A stretch of DNA of 64,000 nt, from contig NZ_JAKWJQ010000003.1 in the NCBI RefSeq assembly GCF_022761015.1, forward strand, positions 62,001 to 126,000, in the 5' to 3' direction. This document shows positions 1 to 8,644 of the stretch, piece after piece. The stretch's first letter is position 1; each line of letters starts with the position of its first letter. Source of the DNA: Humibacter sp. RRB41. Its GTDB lineage: Bacteria; Actinomycetota; Actinomycetes; Actinomycetales; Microbacteriaceae. The translations under genes and the position numbers were made by a program. A model generated the notes under the pieces. It saw nothing but the letters and a program-made list of their open reading frames with translations. It made no database searches and was not told where the DNA came from.

Positions 1-1166
1 GCCGCTCGCGCCCGACGCTCTCCCAGAGCGCGGTCGGTCGGAGTGCCGAAACGCTTGGCGTCGAACGAGAACGACGTTTCCGCCCGGCCGAGCCTCGTCA
101 CCGGACGGGTGATGTCGTGGTTCGAGAGCACCCAGGTCGCCGGTGCGCCGACGGGCGCGTGGCTGCGCAGGGTGGCGTCGATGACGGCGCGTACGGCATC
201 CGCTCGCCACGGGCCGGTCATGAAGTCGAAGTTGAAGGCGGTGTGGATCTCGTCCGGCCTCAGGTAGGCGGCGAAGCGATCCGCGTCGGCCAGCCAGACC
301 TCGGCGACGAGCACACGGGGCTCGTCGTAGGAGTCGGCGACGCGTCGCCACGCCCGGTAGATGTCGTGCAGCTCGTCTCTGTCGAGGTGTGGATGCTCGC
401 CGGCGCCGTATCCGGAAACGCCCCGCATGTCGGGGAGCGAGGGGTCCTTCACGGGCAAGCCGGCAGAGTCGATGCGCACGCCGGCAGCTCCGCGATCGAA
501 CCAGAACCGCAGCACGTCCTCGTGCTCGGCACGTACGTCGGCGTTCTGCCAGTTGAGGTCGGGCTGCTCCGGCGCGAAGAGATGCAGGTACCACTCGCCG
601 GGTGTGCCGTCCTGGTCCGTCGTTCGTGTCCACGTACCACCGCCGAAGCTCGACTCCCAGTCGGTGGGCGGCAGGCTGCCGTCGACGCCCCGTCCCTGGC
701 GGAACCAGAACCGGTCGCGCTCCGGCGATCCGGGAGCTGCGGCGAGGGCATCCTGAAACCAGGCGTGCCGATCAGAGACGTGGTTCGGCACGATGTCGAC
801 GATCGTGCGGATGCCCAACTCGCGCGCCTGAACGATCAGCAGTTCGGCCTCCTCGAGCGATCCGAGCACCGGGTCGATGGTGCGGTAGTCCGCGACGTCG
901 TAACCGCCGTCGGCCAGCGGCGAGGAGTACCAGGGCGTGAACCAGATCGCGTCGACGCCGAGCTCATGAAGGTAGGGCAGCCGGCCTCGCACGCCGGCGA
1001 GATCGCCGACGCCGTCGCCATCGGAGTCGGAGAAGCTGCGTGGATACACCTGATAAACCACCGCGGTGCGCCACCAGTCGGCGTCGCCGATCCGTTCGGT
1101 CGTCGCCTCGCCCACCGTTTCGGCCATCGTGGAGCCGTCGGCCGGTGCGTCATCGGTGATCGTCAC
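1..1166 (-). CDS. Glycoside hydrolase family 13 alpha-glucosidase/oligo-glucosidase (3' part beyond window)
   Basis: About 388 residues are visible and the reading frame runs off the left edge. The GH13 TIM-barrel signature is clear: WWRTAVVYQVYPRSF at 31-45, GVDAIWFTPWY at 70-80, DIVPNHVSDRH around 124-133, the nucleophile region AGVRIDSA (Asp233), the acid/base VLVAEVW (Glu289) and the third acid LSNHDITR (Asp351). This pattern matches the actinobacterial alpha-glucosidases that act on maltose-type oligosaccharides in the cytoplasm. No signal peptide is present. The GTG at 1166 is chosen because a purine-rich GAGAGAAAG lies just upstream; an in-frame ATG at 1127 is the alternative. It diverges from a LacI regulator, with a LacI-type operator between them, so control by that repressor is likely. 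The exact substrate cannot be read from the sequence. Confidence 0.93.
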   Translation of the reverse strand, partial: MTITDDAPADGSTMAETVGEATTERIGDADWWRTAVVYQVYPRSFSDSDGDGVGDLAGVRGRLPYLHELGVDAIWFTPWYSSPLADGGYDVADYRTIDPVLGSLEEAELLIVQARELGIRTIVDIVPNHVSDRHAWFQDALAAAPGSPERDRFWFRQGRGVDGSLPPTDWESSFGGGTWTRTTDQDGTPGEWYLHLFAPEQPDLNWQNADVRAEHEDVLRFWFDRGAAGVRIDSAGLPVKDPSLPDMRGVSGYGAGEHPHLDRDELHDIYRAWRRVADSYDEPRVLVAEVWLADADRFAAYLRPDEIHTAFNFDFMTGPWRADAVRAVIDATLRSHAPVGAPATWVLSNHDITRPVTRLGRAETSFSFDAKRFGTPTDRALGERRARA

Positions 1167-1578
1167 GTCGTCGTGTTCTTTCTCTCGGGGCGAGGTCTCT
1201 TCGGGTGGGCGTGCAGCGACTTGCCCTTGCGACCCTGACCCTTTCGGCGACCGCCCCTGCCGATCGCCTCGAGCGCCGCTCGGCGTCGGACCTCGCGCAT
1301 TCGGCGCGATCGGAGGGGCGATCTCCCACACGCCCGTGGGGGAGTCCGCCGAAAGGTTTAGCGCTACACTTGCCGTACTGGGAGTTGACGATAGAGCCAC
1401 TTCGTGACGGCTGTCAAGCGCGATCCCGTGGCATCCGCCGAGGGAGGCCGCGGGGTACAGCGCTGCGCCGTCGACGGACCGGATGCCGTCGCTCGGCGTT
1501 GTATTCGCGGTACTTTGAGCGGCGGATGGAACGAGTTCGCGGCCACGAGCGCAGACACAGCGCAGAGAAGGGGACACC
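1167..1578. other. Divergent intergenic region between GH13 gene and LacI regulator
   Basis: This 412-bp gap separates two divergent genes and carries no convincing gene; short open frames here lack ribosome sites and family resemblance. It holds the TAGCGCTA operator at 1359-1366 and should contain promoters in both directions. The purine-rich AGAAGGGGA at 1566-1574 is the ribosome-binding site of the regulator gene. Confidence 0.6.
1357..1368. promoter_or_regulatory. LacI-family operator candidate (TTTAGCGCTACA)
   Basis: The core TAGCGCTA (1359-1366) is a perfect 8-bp palindrome centred on CG, the central feature of LacI/GalR-family operators, and it lies between a GH13 gene and a LacI-family regulator. 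The likely role is repression of the sugar gene and perhaps autoregulation, relieved by a sugar ligand. Assignment to this regulator is inference from position. Confidence 0.6.
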
Positions 1579-2598
1579 GTGCGGGTGACGCTCAAGGACA
1601 TCGCCGATGAGGCCGGCGTCAGCGTCATGACCGTCTCGAACGTGATCAACGGCAACCGCGGGAGGGTCTCGGAGTCCACGATCGAACGCGTACAGGAGAT
1701 CGTCGCGCGCCGGGGCTACGTGCCCAGCGCCTCCGCGAGGTCGCTCGCGGCGAACGCGTCGCGCATGATCGGTCTGCTGGTGCCCGCCGCGGACGAGGAC
1801 AGCCTGATGGTCAGTCCGCACAACGCCGCGATGTTCGGTCTGCTCGAACGGAGGCTGCGCAAGGCCGGCTATCACCTGCTGCTGCGCGGTGTGGCGAGGC
1901 CGTCCGAGGTGCTCGAGGCGGTGAAGTCATGGAACCTCGACGGCGTGATATTGCTCGGCTTCGTCGATGCGGATGTCGATTCGTTCACCGCCGTCGGGGA
2001 GACGCCGATCCTCGCCCTCGACAGCTACTCGCCGAATGTCGTCACGACCGGCGTGCGTTCGAACGACTTCGAGGGTGGCCGCCTGGCGGCCGAGCACCTG
2101 ATCTCGTTGGGCCACCGGCGCATCGTGTTCGCCGGCCCGGCCTTCGCCGCCAGTGGTGTGGTGCAACAGCGTCATGCAGGATTCGTCGCGGCGCAGGAGA
2201 AGGCCGGACTGCGGTGGGATGCCTCGCGCGACGTCGTGGCGGACACCTCGTACGCGGCGGGCGTCGAGCTCGGGCGGGGGCTGGTGCGCGGGCATCCGGA
2301 TGCCACGGCGGTGTTCGCGACAGCGGACATCCTCGCGGCCGGCCTGCTCGAAGGGCTGCGGGCATCCGGAGCGAGCGTCCCGGGCGATGTATCGGTCGTC
2401 GGCTTCGACGACATCGACCTCAGCTCGTATGTCACCCCCAAGCTGACGACGATCGCGCAGGATGTCGTCGCGAAGTCCGACGAGGCGGTGCGCCTCGTAC
2501 TCGACGAGATCGAGGGTTCGCGCCCCACGGAACCGGTCGTCCTGCCCGTGCACCTGGTGCCTCGCGAGTCGACCGGGCCGGCGCAGCGGTCGCGGTAG
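1579..2598 (+). CDS. LacI-family transcriptional regulator
   Basis: A 339-residue protein of normal LacI-family length. The N-terminal helix-turn-helix is VTLKDIADEAGVSVMTVSNVING (3-25), followed by the hinge helix region (SARSLAANASRMIGLLVP) and a periplasmic-binding-protein-like sensor domain to the C-terminus, ending with the typical GFDDIDLSSYVTPKLTTIAQD dimer/ligand segment. The GTG at 1579 follows a strong AGAAGGGGA site. It diverges from the GH13 glucosidase gene, so a maltose/alpha-glucoside-type inducer is the most economical guess. The effector cannot be derived from the sequence. Confidence 0.95.
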   Translation: MRVTLKDIADEAGVSVMTVSNVINGNRGRVSESTIERVQEIVARRGYVPSASARSLAANASRMIGLLVPAADEDSLMVSPHNAAMFGLLERRLRKAGYHLLLRGVARPSEVLEAVKSWNLDGVILLGFVDADVDSFTAVGETPILALDSYSPNVVTTGVRSNDFEGGRLAAEHLISLGHRRIVFAGPAFAASGVVQQRHAGFVAAQEKAGLRWDASRDVVADTSYAAGVELGRGLVRGHPDATAVFATADILAAGLLEGLRASGASVPGDVSVVGFDDIDLSSYVTPKLTTIAQDVVAKSDEAVRLVLDEIEGSRPTEPVVLPVHLVPRESTGPAQRSR

Positions 2599-2676
2599 CT
2601 CCGGACGTGGATGTGCGGATGCGCGGCCGGTCTGGATACATAGCCGACACACCCGCGGATGCGGGTTGCATTTCAC

Positions 2677-2692
2677 TCGAAAATGAGTTCGA
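2677..2692. promoter_or_regulatory. LexA (SOS) box candidate
   Basis: TCGAAAATGAGTTCGA matches the actinobacterial LexA consensus TCGAAC-N4-GTTCGA at 11 of 12 fixed positions. It ends 7 bp before the ATG of the radical-SAM gene at 2700, a position where bound LexA would cover the promoter and start site. The gap is so short that the transcript may be leaderless. Confidence 0.75.
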
Positions 2693-2699
2693 ATGAAGT

Positions 2700-3791
2700 A
2701 TGCGGTGGAGCGGGCAGGAGATCTCGGTTGAGCAGACGGATGCCCTCCCCGGCCTCGCCAAGCTCAACAACCTCGTGCGCTCGGTGCGTACCCCCGACTT
2801 CGCCGGCGTGACGTTCCATGAGGTGCTCGCGAAGTCCGCTCTGAACAAGGTGCCGGGCGGCGGCGGAGCCCTGCCGTTCGGCTGGACCATCAACCCGTAT
2901 CGGGGCTGCAGTCACGGATGCATTTACTGCTTCGCCCGACCCACGCACCGGTATCTCGAGCTCAACATGGGCACCGACTTCGATCGGGAGATCATCGTCA
3001 AGGTCAACGTGGCCGAGGTGCTGCGCAAGGAACTCGCGAAGCCGAACTGGGGCAGGCATCCGGTCGCACTCGGCACCAACACCGATCCCTATCAGCGTGC
3101 TGAGGGCCGATACGCGCTCATGCCGTCGATCATCTCGGCGCTCGCCGAGTCGGGAACGCCGTTCAGCATCCTCACCAAAGGCACCCTGTTGCGTCGCGAC
3201 CTCGATCTCATCGCGGATGCCGCCACCCGGGTCCCGGTCGACCTGGCCATGTCGATCGCGGTGTACGACGACGAGCTGCAGAAGTCCGTCGAGCCAGGAA
3301 CTCCGAGCACCAAAGCACGGCTCGAGACGGTGCGCGCAGTGCGAGAACACGGAATGGACTGCTCCGTCTTCATGATGCCGATCCTGCCGTACCTGACCGA
3401 CTCGCGAGCCCACCTCGACGCGGCGCTGACCGCGGCGAAGGATGCCGGTGCCACCTCGGTTCTCTACACGGCGCTTCACCTGCGCCCCGGCGTCAAACAG
3501 TGGTTCATGCTGTGGCTCGAGCGCGAGCATCCCGAGCTCGTCCCGAAGTACGAGGCGATGTACGCGACGAAGGCCTACGCCCCGGTGGACTACCGCAAGT
3601 GGCTGGCCGCCCGCATCAAACCGCTGATCACCGCGCACGGCCTGCAACGCGGCGAGGAAGATCCGGTGACGGGCGGCGTGCGGTCCGCTGCACTGAATGT
3701 GATGCGCGACGACAACGGTGAACGGACTCGGCTAGCGGGAGAACCGGCTCCCGCATCGGTCGTACCCGAAGAGCGCCTCACGCTCTTCTGA
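2700..3791 (+). CDS. Rv2578c-type radical SAM protein
   Basis: A 363-residue protein with the radical-SAM cluster motif CxxxCxxC at Cys70, Cys74 and Cys77 (RGCSHGCIYCFARPTHRY). The opening MRW and the segments LVRSVRTPDFAGVTFHEVLAKSALNKVP and LGTNTDPYQRAEGRY are those of the Rv2578c-like family, distantly related to SplB spore photoproduct lyase. It should bind a [4Fe-4S] cluster and cleave S-adenosylmethionine; the substrate is unknown. No Shine-Dalgarno is visible before the ATG at 2700, but the MRW start is conserved in the family. The LexA box directly upstream implies induction by DNA damage, which fits a repair role. That role is inference. Confidence 0.92.
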   Translation: MRWSGQEISVEQTDALPGLAKLNNLVRSVRTPDFAGVTFHEVLAKSALNKVPGGGGALPFGWTINPYRGCSHGCIYCFARPTHRYLELNMGTDFDREIIVKVNVAEVLRKELAKPNWGRHPVALGTNTDPYQRAEGRYALMPSIISALAESGTPFSILTKGTLLRRDLDLIADAATRVPVDLAMSIAVYDDELQKSVEPGTPSTKARLETVRAVREHGMDCSVFMMPILPYLTDSRAHLDAALTAAKDAGATSVLYTALHLRPGVKQWFMLWLEREHPELVPKYEAMYATKAYAPVDYRKWLAARIKPLITAHGLQRGEEDPVTGGVRSAALNVMRDDNGERTRLAGEPAPASVVPEERLTLF

Positions 3792-3908
3792 TTCGGTTCT
3801 GCTCGATGCCGCACCGGAGCCATCCACAGGAACAGGTCGCGCATCCGTGAAGATCGGGGTACGAGAGAGGGGTACACGTCGACCCGTCACCGTGTCATAA
3901 TCCTGAGG

Positions 3909-5111
3909 ATGTCTCTCGGGGTGCCCGCCCAGGTGGCGCGTGAAGCCGGGAACCGTGCGATCGCCACGTCGACGCAGGTTGCCGCGTTGATCTGTCTCGC
4001 CGCGGCCCTGGCATCCGTGCTCGCGCCGGGCTTCTTCGTGGTGGGAGGAGTGCGGTGGTGGGCGGCGGGAAGCCTGTTGCCGATGATCGTGCTCCTGATC
4101 GTCGTGATGGCGACCGGCAACCGCGTCGTCATGGGCGCCTATGCCGTGGTCGGATGCCTGTCCACGTTCGCCTACACGGTGGCCGTGCTGCAGCAGACGG
4201 CTTCGTACACGAACACCGACCTCTTCGTCGTCGCCTTGCCGCTGGTCGCACTGATGCTGATCGGCGGATCGCGTCAGGACACGCGCGTCGGCGTGCTCTG
4301 GGCGACTGCGGCCTATGCGCTGGGTGACCTCGCGGTGTTCGCCGCTGCGCTGGTCGCCGGACGGCAATTCCGCTTCGACTCGATCTCGCTGGCGGCCTAC
4401 ATCCTCTTCATGGCGCTGCTGCTGTTCAACGGCATCACGCGCGGATCGTACCGAGGTGCCCACGCACTGATCCTGAGGACCCTGCGCGAACAGCACGTCG
4501 ACGAGCTGCGCCTCGAAGTGGCAGCCGAATTGCGCGCCGAACTGCACGACACGACTCTGAGCGAGCTGGCGGCACTGGCATCGACACAGCCGGGTCCCCT
4601 GGTGCCGAGTCTGCGCGAACGGCTCGAATCAGACATCAGCCATTGGACGACCGCACCGCACCGCGCAGGCGATCGGCTCGACGCCGCCGACCACGTCGAA
4701 TGGCGGCAGAGCGATCTGGCGCGGGCGATCGATCACGCACGGGATTCCGGTCTCGTCGTCGATGTGTCGGGCGATCGGGGCCCCTATTCGGCGCTCTCGT
4801 CTGAGGCGAGGCGCGCCATGGGCCTCGCCGCGAGGCAGTGTCTGGTCAACGTGCTCAAGCACTCCGGGCAATCCAGGGCAGAGGTCGTGCTCTCCGCATC
4901 GCATGACGAGGTATCGCTTGTCGTGGTGGATGCCGGCCGCGGCTTCGACGTCTCCCTCCTCGCCCGCGAGGACAACGACCGCATGGGCCTGTTGCAGTCA
5001 GTGATCGACAGGGTGGAACGAGTCGGCGGCTCGGTGTCGGTCTTCTCCAGGGCAGGGGCCGGCACATCCGTGCTGATGGTCGTGCCGACCGCCGAAGGGG
5101 GCAGCCTCTGA
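3909..5111 (+). CDS. Membrane histidine kinase (two-component sensor)
   Basis: A 400-residue protein. About five to six hydrophobic segments fill residues 20-180. They are followed by a coiled linker with the dimerisation box RAELHDTTLSEL (phospho-acceptor His213) and a HATPase domain with an N box (CLVNVLKHS), a G box (DAGRGFD) and a terminal GAGTSVLMVV. This architecture is the HisKA_3/NarL-type kinase that pairs with LuxR-type regulators. The partner response regulator lies two genes downstream (6273-6878), and the stop codon overlaps the next start by one base. No extracellular sensor domain is present, so the signal is probably sensed in or near the membrane. The signal is unknown. Confidence 0.88.
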   Translation: MSLGVPAQVAREAGNRAIATSTQVAALICLAAALASVLAPGFFVVGGVRWWAAGSLLPMIVLLIVVMATGNRVVMGAYAVVGCLSTFAYTVAVLQQTASYTNTDLFVVALPLVALMLIGGSRQDTRVGVLWATAAYALGDLAVFAAALVAGRQFRFDSISLAAYILFMALLLFNGITRGSYRGAHALILRTLREQHVDELRLEVAAELRAELHDTTLSELAALASTQPGPLVPSLRERLESDISHWTTAPHRAGDRLDAADHVEWRQSDLARAIDHARDSGLVVDVSGDRGPYSALSSEARRAMGLAARQCLVNVLKHSGQSRAEVVLSASHDEVSLVVVDAGRGFDVSLLAREDNDRMGLLQSVIDRVERVGGSVSVFSRAGAGTSVLMVVPTAEGGSL

Positions 5112-6271
5112 TGGGCTCCAGCCTTCTGGACCGTGTTCCGAGCCGCTTCGATCCGATCGGAGCCGCTGCGGCATGGCTTCTCGCGCCTCTCGCGGGTGCG
5201 GTGGCCGTCGGCTACGCCGTCATCCAGAGCGTGACCCACGGGAACGAGATCGTTCGACCGGAGCTGGCGGTCGTCGCCGTGGGGATGCTGTTCGCCGCCG
5301 CCGTGGTGCTGGCGATCGCCGCGCATCCGAGCATTGCCCGCCTCGGCCGGCCGGCAGCCGTCCTGGTCGTCGGCATGACCGTGCTCGCGTCGGTGCTCTC
5401 TGCGGTGTCGACCTGGGGGCACAACCGCCTCGTCCAAGACGACTGGGGGCAGATCGGCGTCGGCCTGATCGTGCTCGGGATGCTCTGGCTCCGCCCCGCG
5501 CTGGAGCTGATCGTTCTCGGCGCACTGGGCGCCCTGGTGGTCGGTGTGCTCGCCGCCGAGCAGACCGGTTCCTTGCACATCATCAACACGCCGTACGTGT
5601 ATGTCGTCGTCGCGGCGACTCCCGTGCTCGTGCTCGCCGCCGTCGCCGCCACATGCGGAGCCGTTATCAGTCGATTCGCCGCGGAATGGACGAGGTCCTC
5701 GCGCGCAGGCATGGCAGGGCTGGGGCCGGAGTTTCGCCTGCTCGAGGAAGTCGCTCTGCACCGTGCGCAGGTCGCCGAACTGAAGCGGACCACACTGCCG
5801 CTGCTGGCATCCATCGCAGCCCGTGGAAGCGTGACGCAGGCCGACATCGAAGCGGCCGCGCGCACGGCGGCGCAGCTCAGGGAACATGCCATCGAAGAGC
5901 TCAGGAGCACCTGGCTCGATCGGCTCGCCGCCACGACCGGCATGAAGCCGAATGCCGTCAACGATCCGGCGCACCTCGCACAGCGGGTGCCGGCGAGCGA
6001 GCGTGCGGCGATCAGCGCGTGCCTCATCGAGCTGGTGCGCCTCGGGCTGATCGATCCTGCTGACACCGCGATCAGCCTGACCCGCACGCCGACGGTCGAG
6101 TCATCGGAGCGCGCCGGGTTCGAGTTGCGATTGTATGGCGTGAGCGAATGGCGTCGTCTGCGCAGGGCGACCCGACCGTTCTTCAGCGTTCTGCGATCGC
6201 TCAGCGGCGACGCCATGACCACGAAAGCCGGCTCGAGCATGACGGTGAGGTTCGGTTTTGATCCAGCGTGA
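5111..6271 (+). CDS. Membrane protein, degenerate kinase-like partner of the two-component operon
   Basis: A 386-residue protein with five to six transmembrane segments in residues 17-190 and a cytoplasmic tail of about 200 residues. The layout mirrors the upstream histidine kinase, but no clear H box, N box or G box is visible. The tail ends AGSSMTVRFGFDPA, resembling the end of a HATPase fold. It starts at an ATG overlapping the stop of the kinase gene and its stop lies 1 bp before the GTG of the regulator gene, so the three should be co-translated. A role as a catalytically dead partner or modulator of the kinase is inference; it could also be a very divergent active kinase. Confidence 0.6.
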   Translation: MGSSLLDRVPSRFDPIGAAAAWLLAPLAGAVAVGYAVIQSVTHGNEIVRPELAVVAVGMLFAAAVVLAIAAHPSIARLGRPAAVLVVGMTVLASVLSAVSTWGHNRLVQDDWGQIGVGLIVLGMLWLRPALELIVLGALGALVVGVLAAEQTGSLHIINTPYVYVVVAATPVLVLAAVAATCGAVISRFAAEWTRSSRAGMAGLGPEFRLLEEVALHRAQVAELKRTTLPLLASIAARGSVTQADIEAAARTAAQLREHAIEELRSTWLDRLAATTGMKPNAVNDPAHLAQRVPASERAAISACLIELVRLGLIDPADTAISLTRTPTVESSERAGFELRLYGVSEWRRLRRATRPFFSVLRSLSGDAMTTKAGSSMTVRFGFDPA

Positions 6272-6272
6272 G

Positions 6273-6878
6273 GTGCGCACGCGCGTGCGGGTGGGCATCC
6301 TCGATGACCACGAGGTGCTTCTCGACAGTCTGTCGAGTTGGATCCGCGACCACGAACCGTTGTTCGAGCTCGCTGTCGCCGCTCCCACGTGGGTGCAGCT
6401 GGTGCACTCGCCGGCATTCCCGACCGATCTCGTGCTGATGGATCTGAACCTCGGCGAAAAGGTCTCCATCGAGGCCCGAGTGCGCACGTGCCGAGCGGCG
6501 GGGGCATCGGTGATCGTGCTGACGGCGCTCGACACCCCGGAGGAACGCGAACGATGCCTCGGAGCGGGGGCGCTCGCCTTCCTCTCCAAAGCGCAGCCCG
6601 TTCGCGAGGTGATGGCTGTCGCCAAGTCGGTGATGGGCCTCTCACCGGACCCGCAGGTCAGTACCAAGCCGAAGCTCAGCGATGGAGAGCGCATGGCGCT
6701 GCTGTTGTATGTGGACGGCAACTCGACGTCGCAGGTCGCCGCAGCGATGAACGTGCAGTTCGAGACGGCGAAGACGTACCTTCGACGGGTTCGCGAGAAG
6801 TACGGTCGCGCCGGGCGTCCGACGAGCACCAGAGCCGAGCTGGCCAGCCGTGCGGCTGAGGACGGGTATCTCAGCTAG
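6273..6878 (+). CDS. LuxR/NarL-type response regulator
   Basis: A 201-residue protein. The receiver domain (about 1-120) has the acidic pair DD at 11-12, the phospho-acceptor Asp57 in LVLMDLNL and the conserved Lys in LSKAQP. The C-terminal four-helix LuxR-like DNA-binding domain reads LSDGERMALLLYVDGNSTSQVAAAMNV and then TAKTYLRRVREKYGRAG. The GTG at 6273 is preferred because it follows the preceding stop at 6269-6271 directly; an in-frame TTG at 6258 is the alternative. It completes the three-gene signalling operon begun at 3909. Targets are not visible in the window. Confidence 0.9.
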   Translation: MRTRVRVGILDDHEVLLDSLSSWIRDHEPLFELAVAAPTWVQLVHSPAFPTDLVLMDLNLGEKVSIEARVRTCRAAGASVIVLTALDTPEERERCLGAGALAFLSKAQPVREVMAVAKSVMGLSPDPQVSTKPKLSDGERMALLLYVDGNSTSQVAAAMNVQFETAKTYLRRVREKYGRAGRPTSTRAELASRAAEDGYLS

Positions 6879-6904
6879 GCCGTCGTTCAACATACGATGG
6901 CGGG

Positions 6905-7585
6905 GTGGCGAAACTGTACTTCCGGTTCGGGGCGATGAACAGCGGCAAGAGCACTGCGCTCCTGCAAGCTGCCTACAACTACGAGGAGCGCGGTCACCGT
7001 GTGCTGCTGGCCAAGCCGGCGGTGGACACGAAGGGCGACGCGGGCATCGTCTCCAGGCTCGGCGTGACGCGTGACGCCGACTTCGTGATCGACGCCGTCG
7101 CCGACCTCTATCACCGCTTCCAGATCCAGCGCGAGCGCACGATCTCGAGGTTCGGCAGAGACGTCAGCTGCCTGCTGGTCGACGAGGCCCAGTTCCTCAC
7201 AGAGGCTCAGGTCGACGACCTGCTGCGCATTGCGATTCTCGAGGATATTCCGGTTCTGGCATATGGCATCCGCACCGACTTCCAGACCGTCGCGTTCCCC
7301 GGCAGCAGGCGGTTGCTCGAGGTCGCGCACAGCCTCGAAGAGTTGAAGACGATCTGCCGATGCGGACGCAAAGCCATCTTCAATGCGCGCACGATCAACG
7401 GCGTCTTCGTCTTCGACGGAGATCAGGTGGCGATCGAGGATGGCGATGACGTCGTCTACCAGTCGTTGTGCGGTGCCTGCTATCTGCAAGAGAGCGGCGG
7501 CACGCTCAACAATGGTCGCAGGCATTGGCCGCTGACCGGCTCGGCTGTCGCCTACGAGAGCGAGCCGGACCCGGACTTCACATAG
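6905..7585 (+). CDS. tdk: Thymidine kinase
   Basis: A 226-residue type II thymidine kinase, which phosphorylates thymidine with ATP in nucleotide salvage. Walker A is GAMNSGKST (9-17), the Walker B-like segment is LLVDEAQF, and the zinc lasso has its four cysteines in TICRCGRKAIF and SLCGACYL. The lid/substrate segment VFDGDQVAIEDGDDVVYQSLC is present. It starts with GTG at 6905, 26 bp after the preceding regulator. It appears to be an ordinary housekeeping gene, and its length fits the family. Confidence 0.96.
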   Translation: MAKLYFRFGAMNSGKSTALLQAAYNYEERGHRVLLAKPAVDTKGDAGIVSRLGVTRDADFVIDAVADLYHRFQIQRERTISRFGRDVSCLLVDEAQFLTEAQVDDLLRIAILEDIPVLAYGIRTDFQTVAFPGSRRLLEVAHSLEELKTICRCGRKAIFNARTINGVFVFDGDQVAIEDGDDVVYQSLCGACYLQESGGTLNNGRRHWPLTGSAVAYESEPDPDFT

Positions 7586-7614
7586 GTGTCATCCGACCTG
7601 CGTGAGATGCGACG

Positions 7615-8475
7615 TCAGGAGTCGGATCGGGAGAACTCGAACACCGTCGACCGATCCGTCGCAGTGAGCTTGCGGAGCGTCGCACCCGACCACGCCGAAG
7701 CCATCCAGTTGTCTGCGATCTCTTGTTCGTGCTTGCGATCGGTGTCGTCCAGCACGATGCGAGCCCCGTCGTCGAGGGCGGATGCCAGCAGAGGGACCGC
7801 AGGGAACCGCGCGTCACGCCCGACCGTGCCGGGAGGACCGTCGACGAACAACAGGGCGACATTGCTGACGTCGGTGAGGGCGTCGGCCGAGTACCACTGA
7901 TACCGGACCCCGTTGATCGCCTGCTCCGTCAGAGGGGCGACTCGCACCTCGACGATGTCGGAGAGCCCGAGGGCGTCGACATTCCTTCTGGTCTCTTCGG
8001 CGTAGACCTCGAGGTGCTCCAACGAGATGAGCCGCACGTTCCGGCCGCTCTTCTTCAGTGCCAGCCCCGTCCAGAGCGTCGAGATGCCGCTGCCGCACTC
8101 GACCACGGTGTGACCCGCCGGTATTTCCGAAGCCACCGATGCCAGGTAATACAGCGTGCGCGGGGTAGCGGCGACTCCGCCAGGCGATGGCATCGGGCTC
8201 GTCGGCGAGAAGTTCTGGTACAGCTGGAGCAGGGCGTTCGTATCGATCGCGGTCTGCCAGCGGGTGGAGACCGACATCGTGATCAGCCCGATTCGCACGA
8301 GCAGCACGCCGATGGCGGTGGCTTCGATCGCCACAACGAGCAGAGCGATCACCAGGAACGTGAGGTCTTGTGTCAGGCTCGCGACGACGATGCCGAGAGC
8401 GATCAGAATGACACCGACAACTGCGCCCAGCAGTACCAACGTCTTCGAGTTCAGTCGTTTGATCGAGGGCAACAT
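7615..8475 (-). CDS. Membrane-anchored class I SAM-dependent methyltransferase
   Basis: A 286-residue protein. Two hydrophobic segments near the N-terminus (about 12-60) anchor it in the membrane. The remainder is a Rossmann-type methyltransferase with motif I HTVVECGSGISTLW, a following acidic strand end LISLEHLEVYAEETRRN, and FVDGPPGTVGRDARFPAV near the active site. The ATG at 8475 is preferred over an upstream in-frame ATG because AAGGAG lies just before it. It sits beside the exopolysaccharide locus and diverges from the tyrosine-kinase gene, so it may methylate a sugar of that polymer. The substrate is inference. The DGPPG motif resembles that of sugar or small-molecule methyltransferases rather than tRNA or protein enzymes. 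Confidence 0.85.
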   Translation of the reverse strand: MLPSIKRLNSKTLVLLGAVVGVILIALGIVVASLTQDLTFLVIALLVVAIEATAIGVLLVRIGLITMSVSTRWQTAIDTNALLQLYQNFSPTSPMPSPGGVAATPRTLYYLASVASEIPAGHTVVECGSGISTLWTGLALKKSGRNVRLISLEHLEVYAEETRRNVDALGLSDIVEVRVAPLTEQAINGVRYQWYSADALTDVSNVALLFVDGPPGTVGRDARFPAVPLLASALDDGARIVLDDTDRKHEQEIADNWMASAWSGATLRKLTATDRSTVFEFSRSDS

Positions 8476-8644
8476 CGTCTGGCTCCTTCGTGGGCGACTC
8501 AGATCGAACAACGGGCATCCGCGTGTCTGAAGGCTTTCACAAACGCAGTCGATAGCCAAGGAATGGCCGACATGTCATTACTCGGTACCGTGGCGGCCAC
8601 CGCAATCCCTGTGGCACCATGGCTCACGGGGGAAGGCGGCTTCC

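Noticed and set aside
117-1238. Long open frame on the + strand across the GH13 region
   Set aside because: It lies opposite the clear GH13 frame and has no domain pattern; it arises from high GC codon bias.
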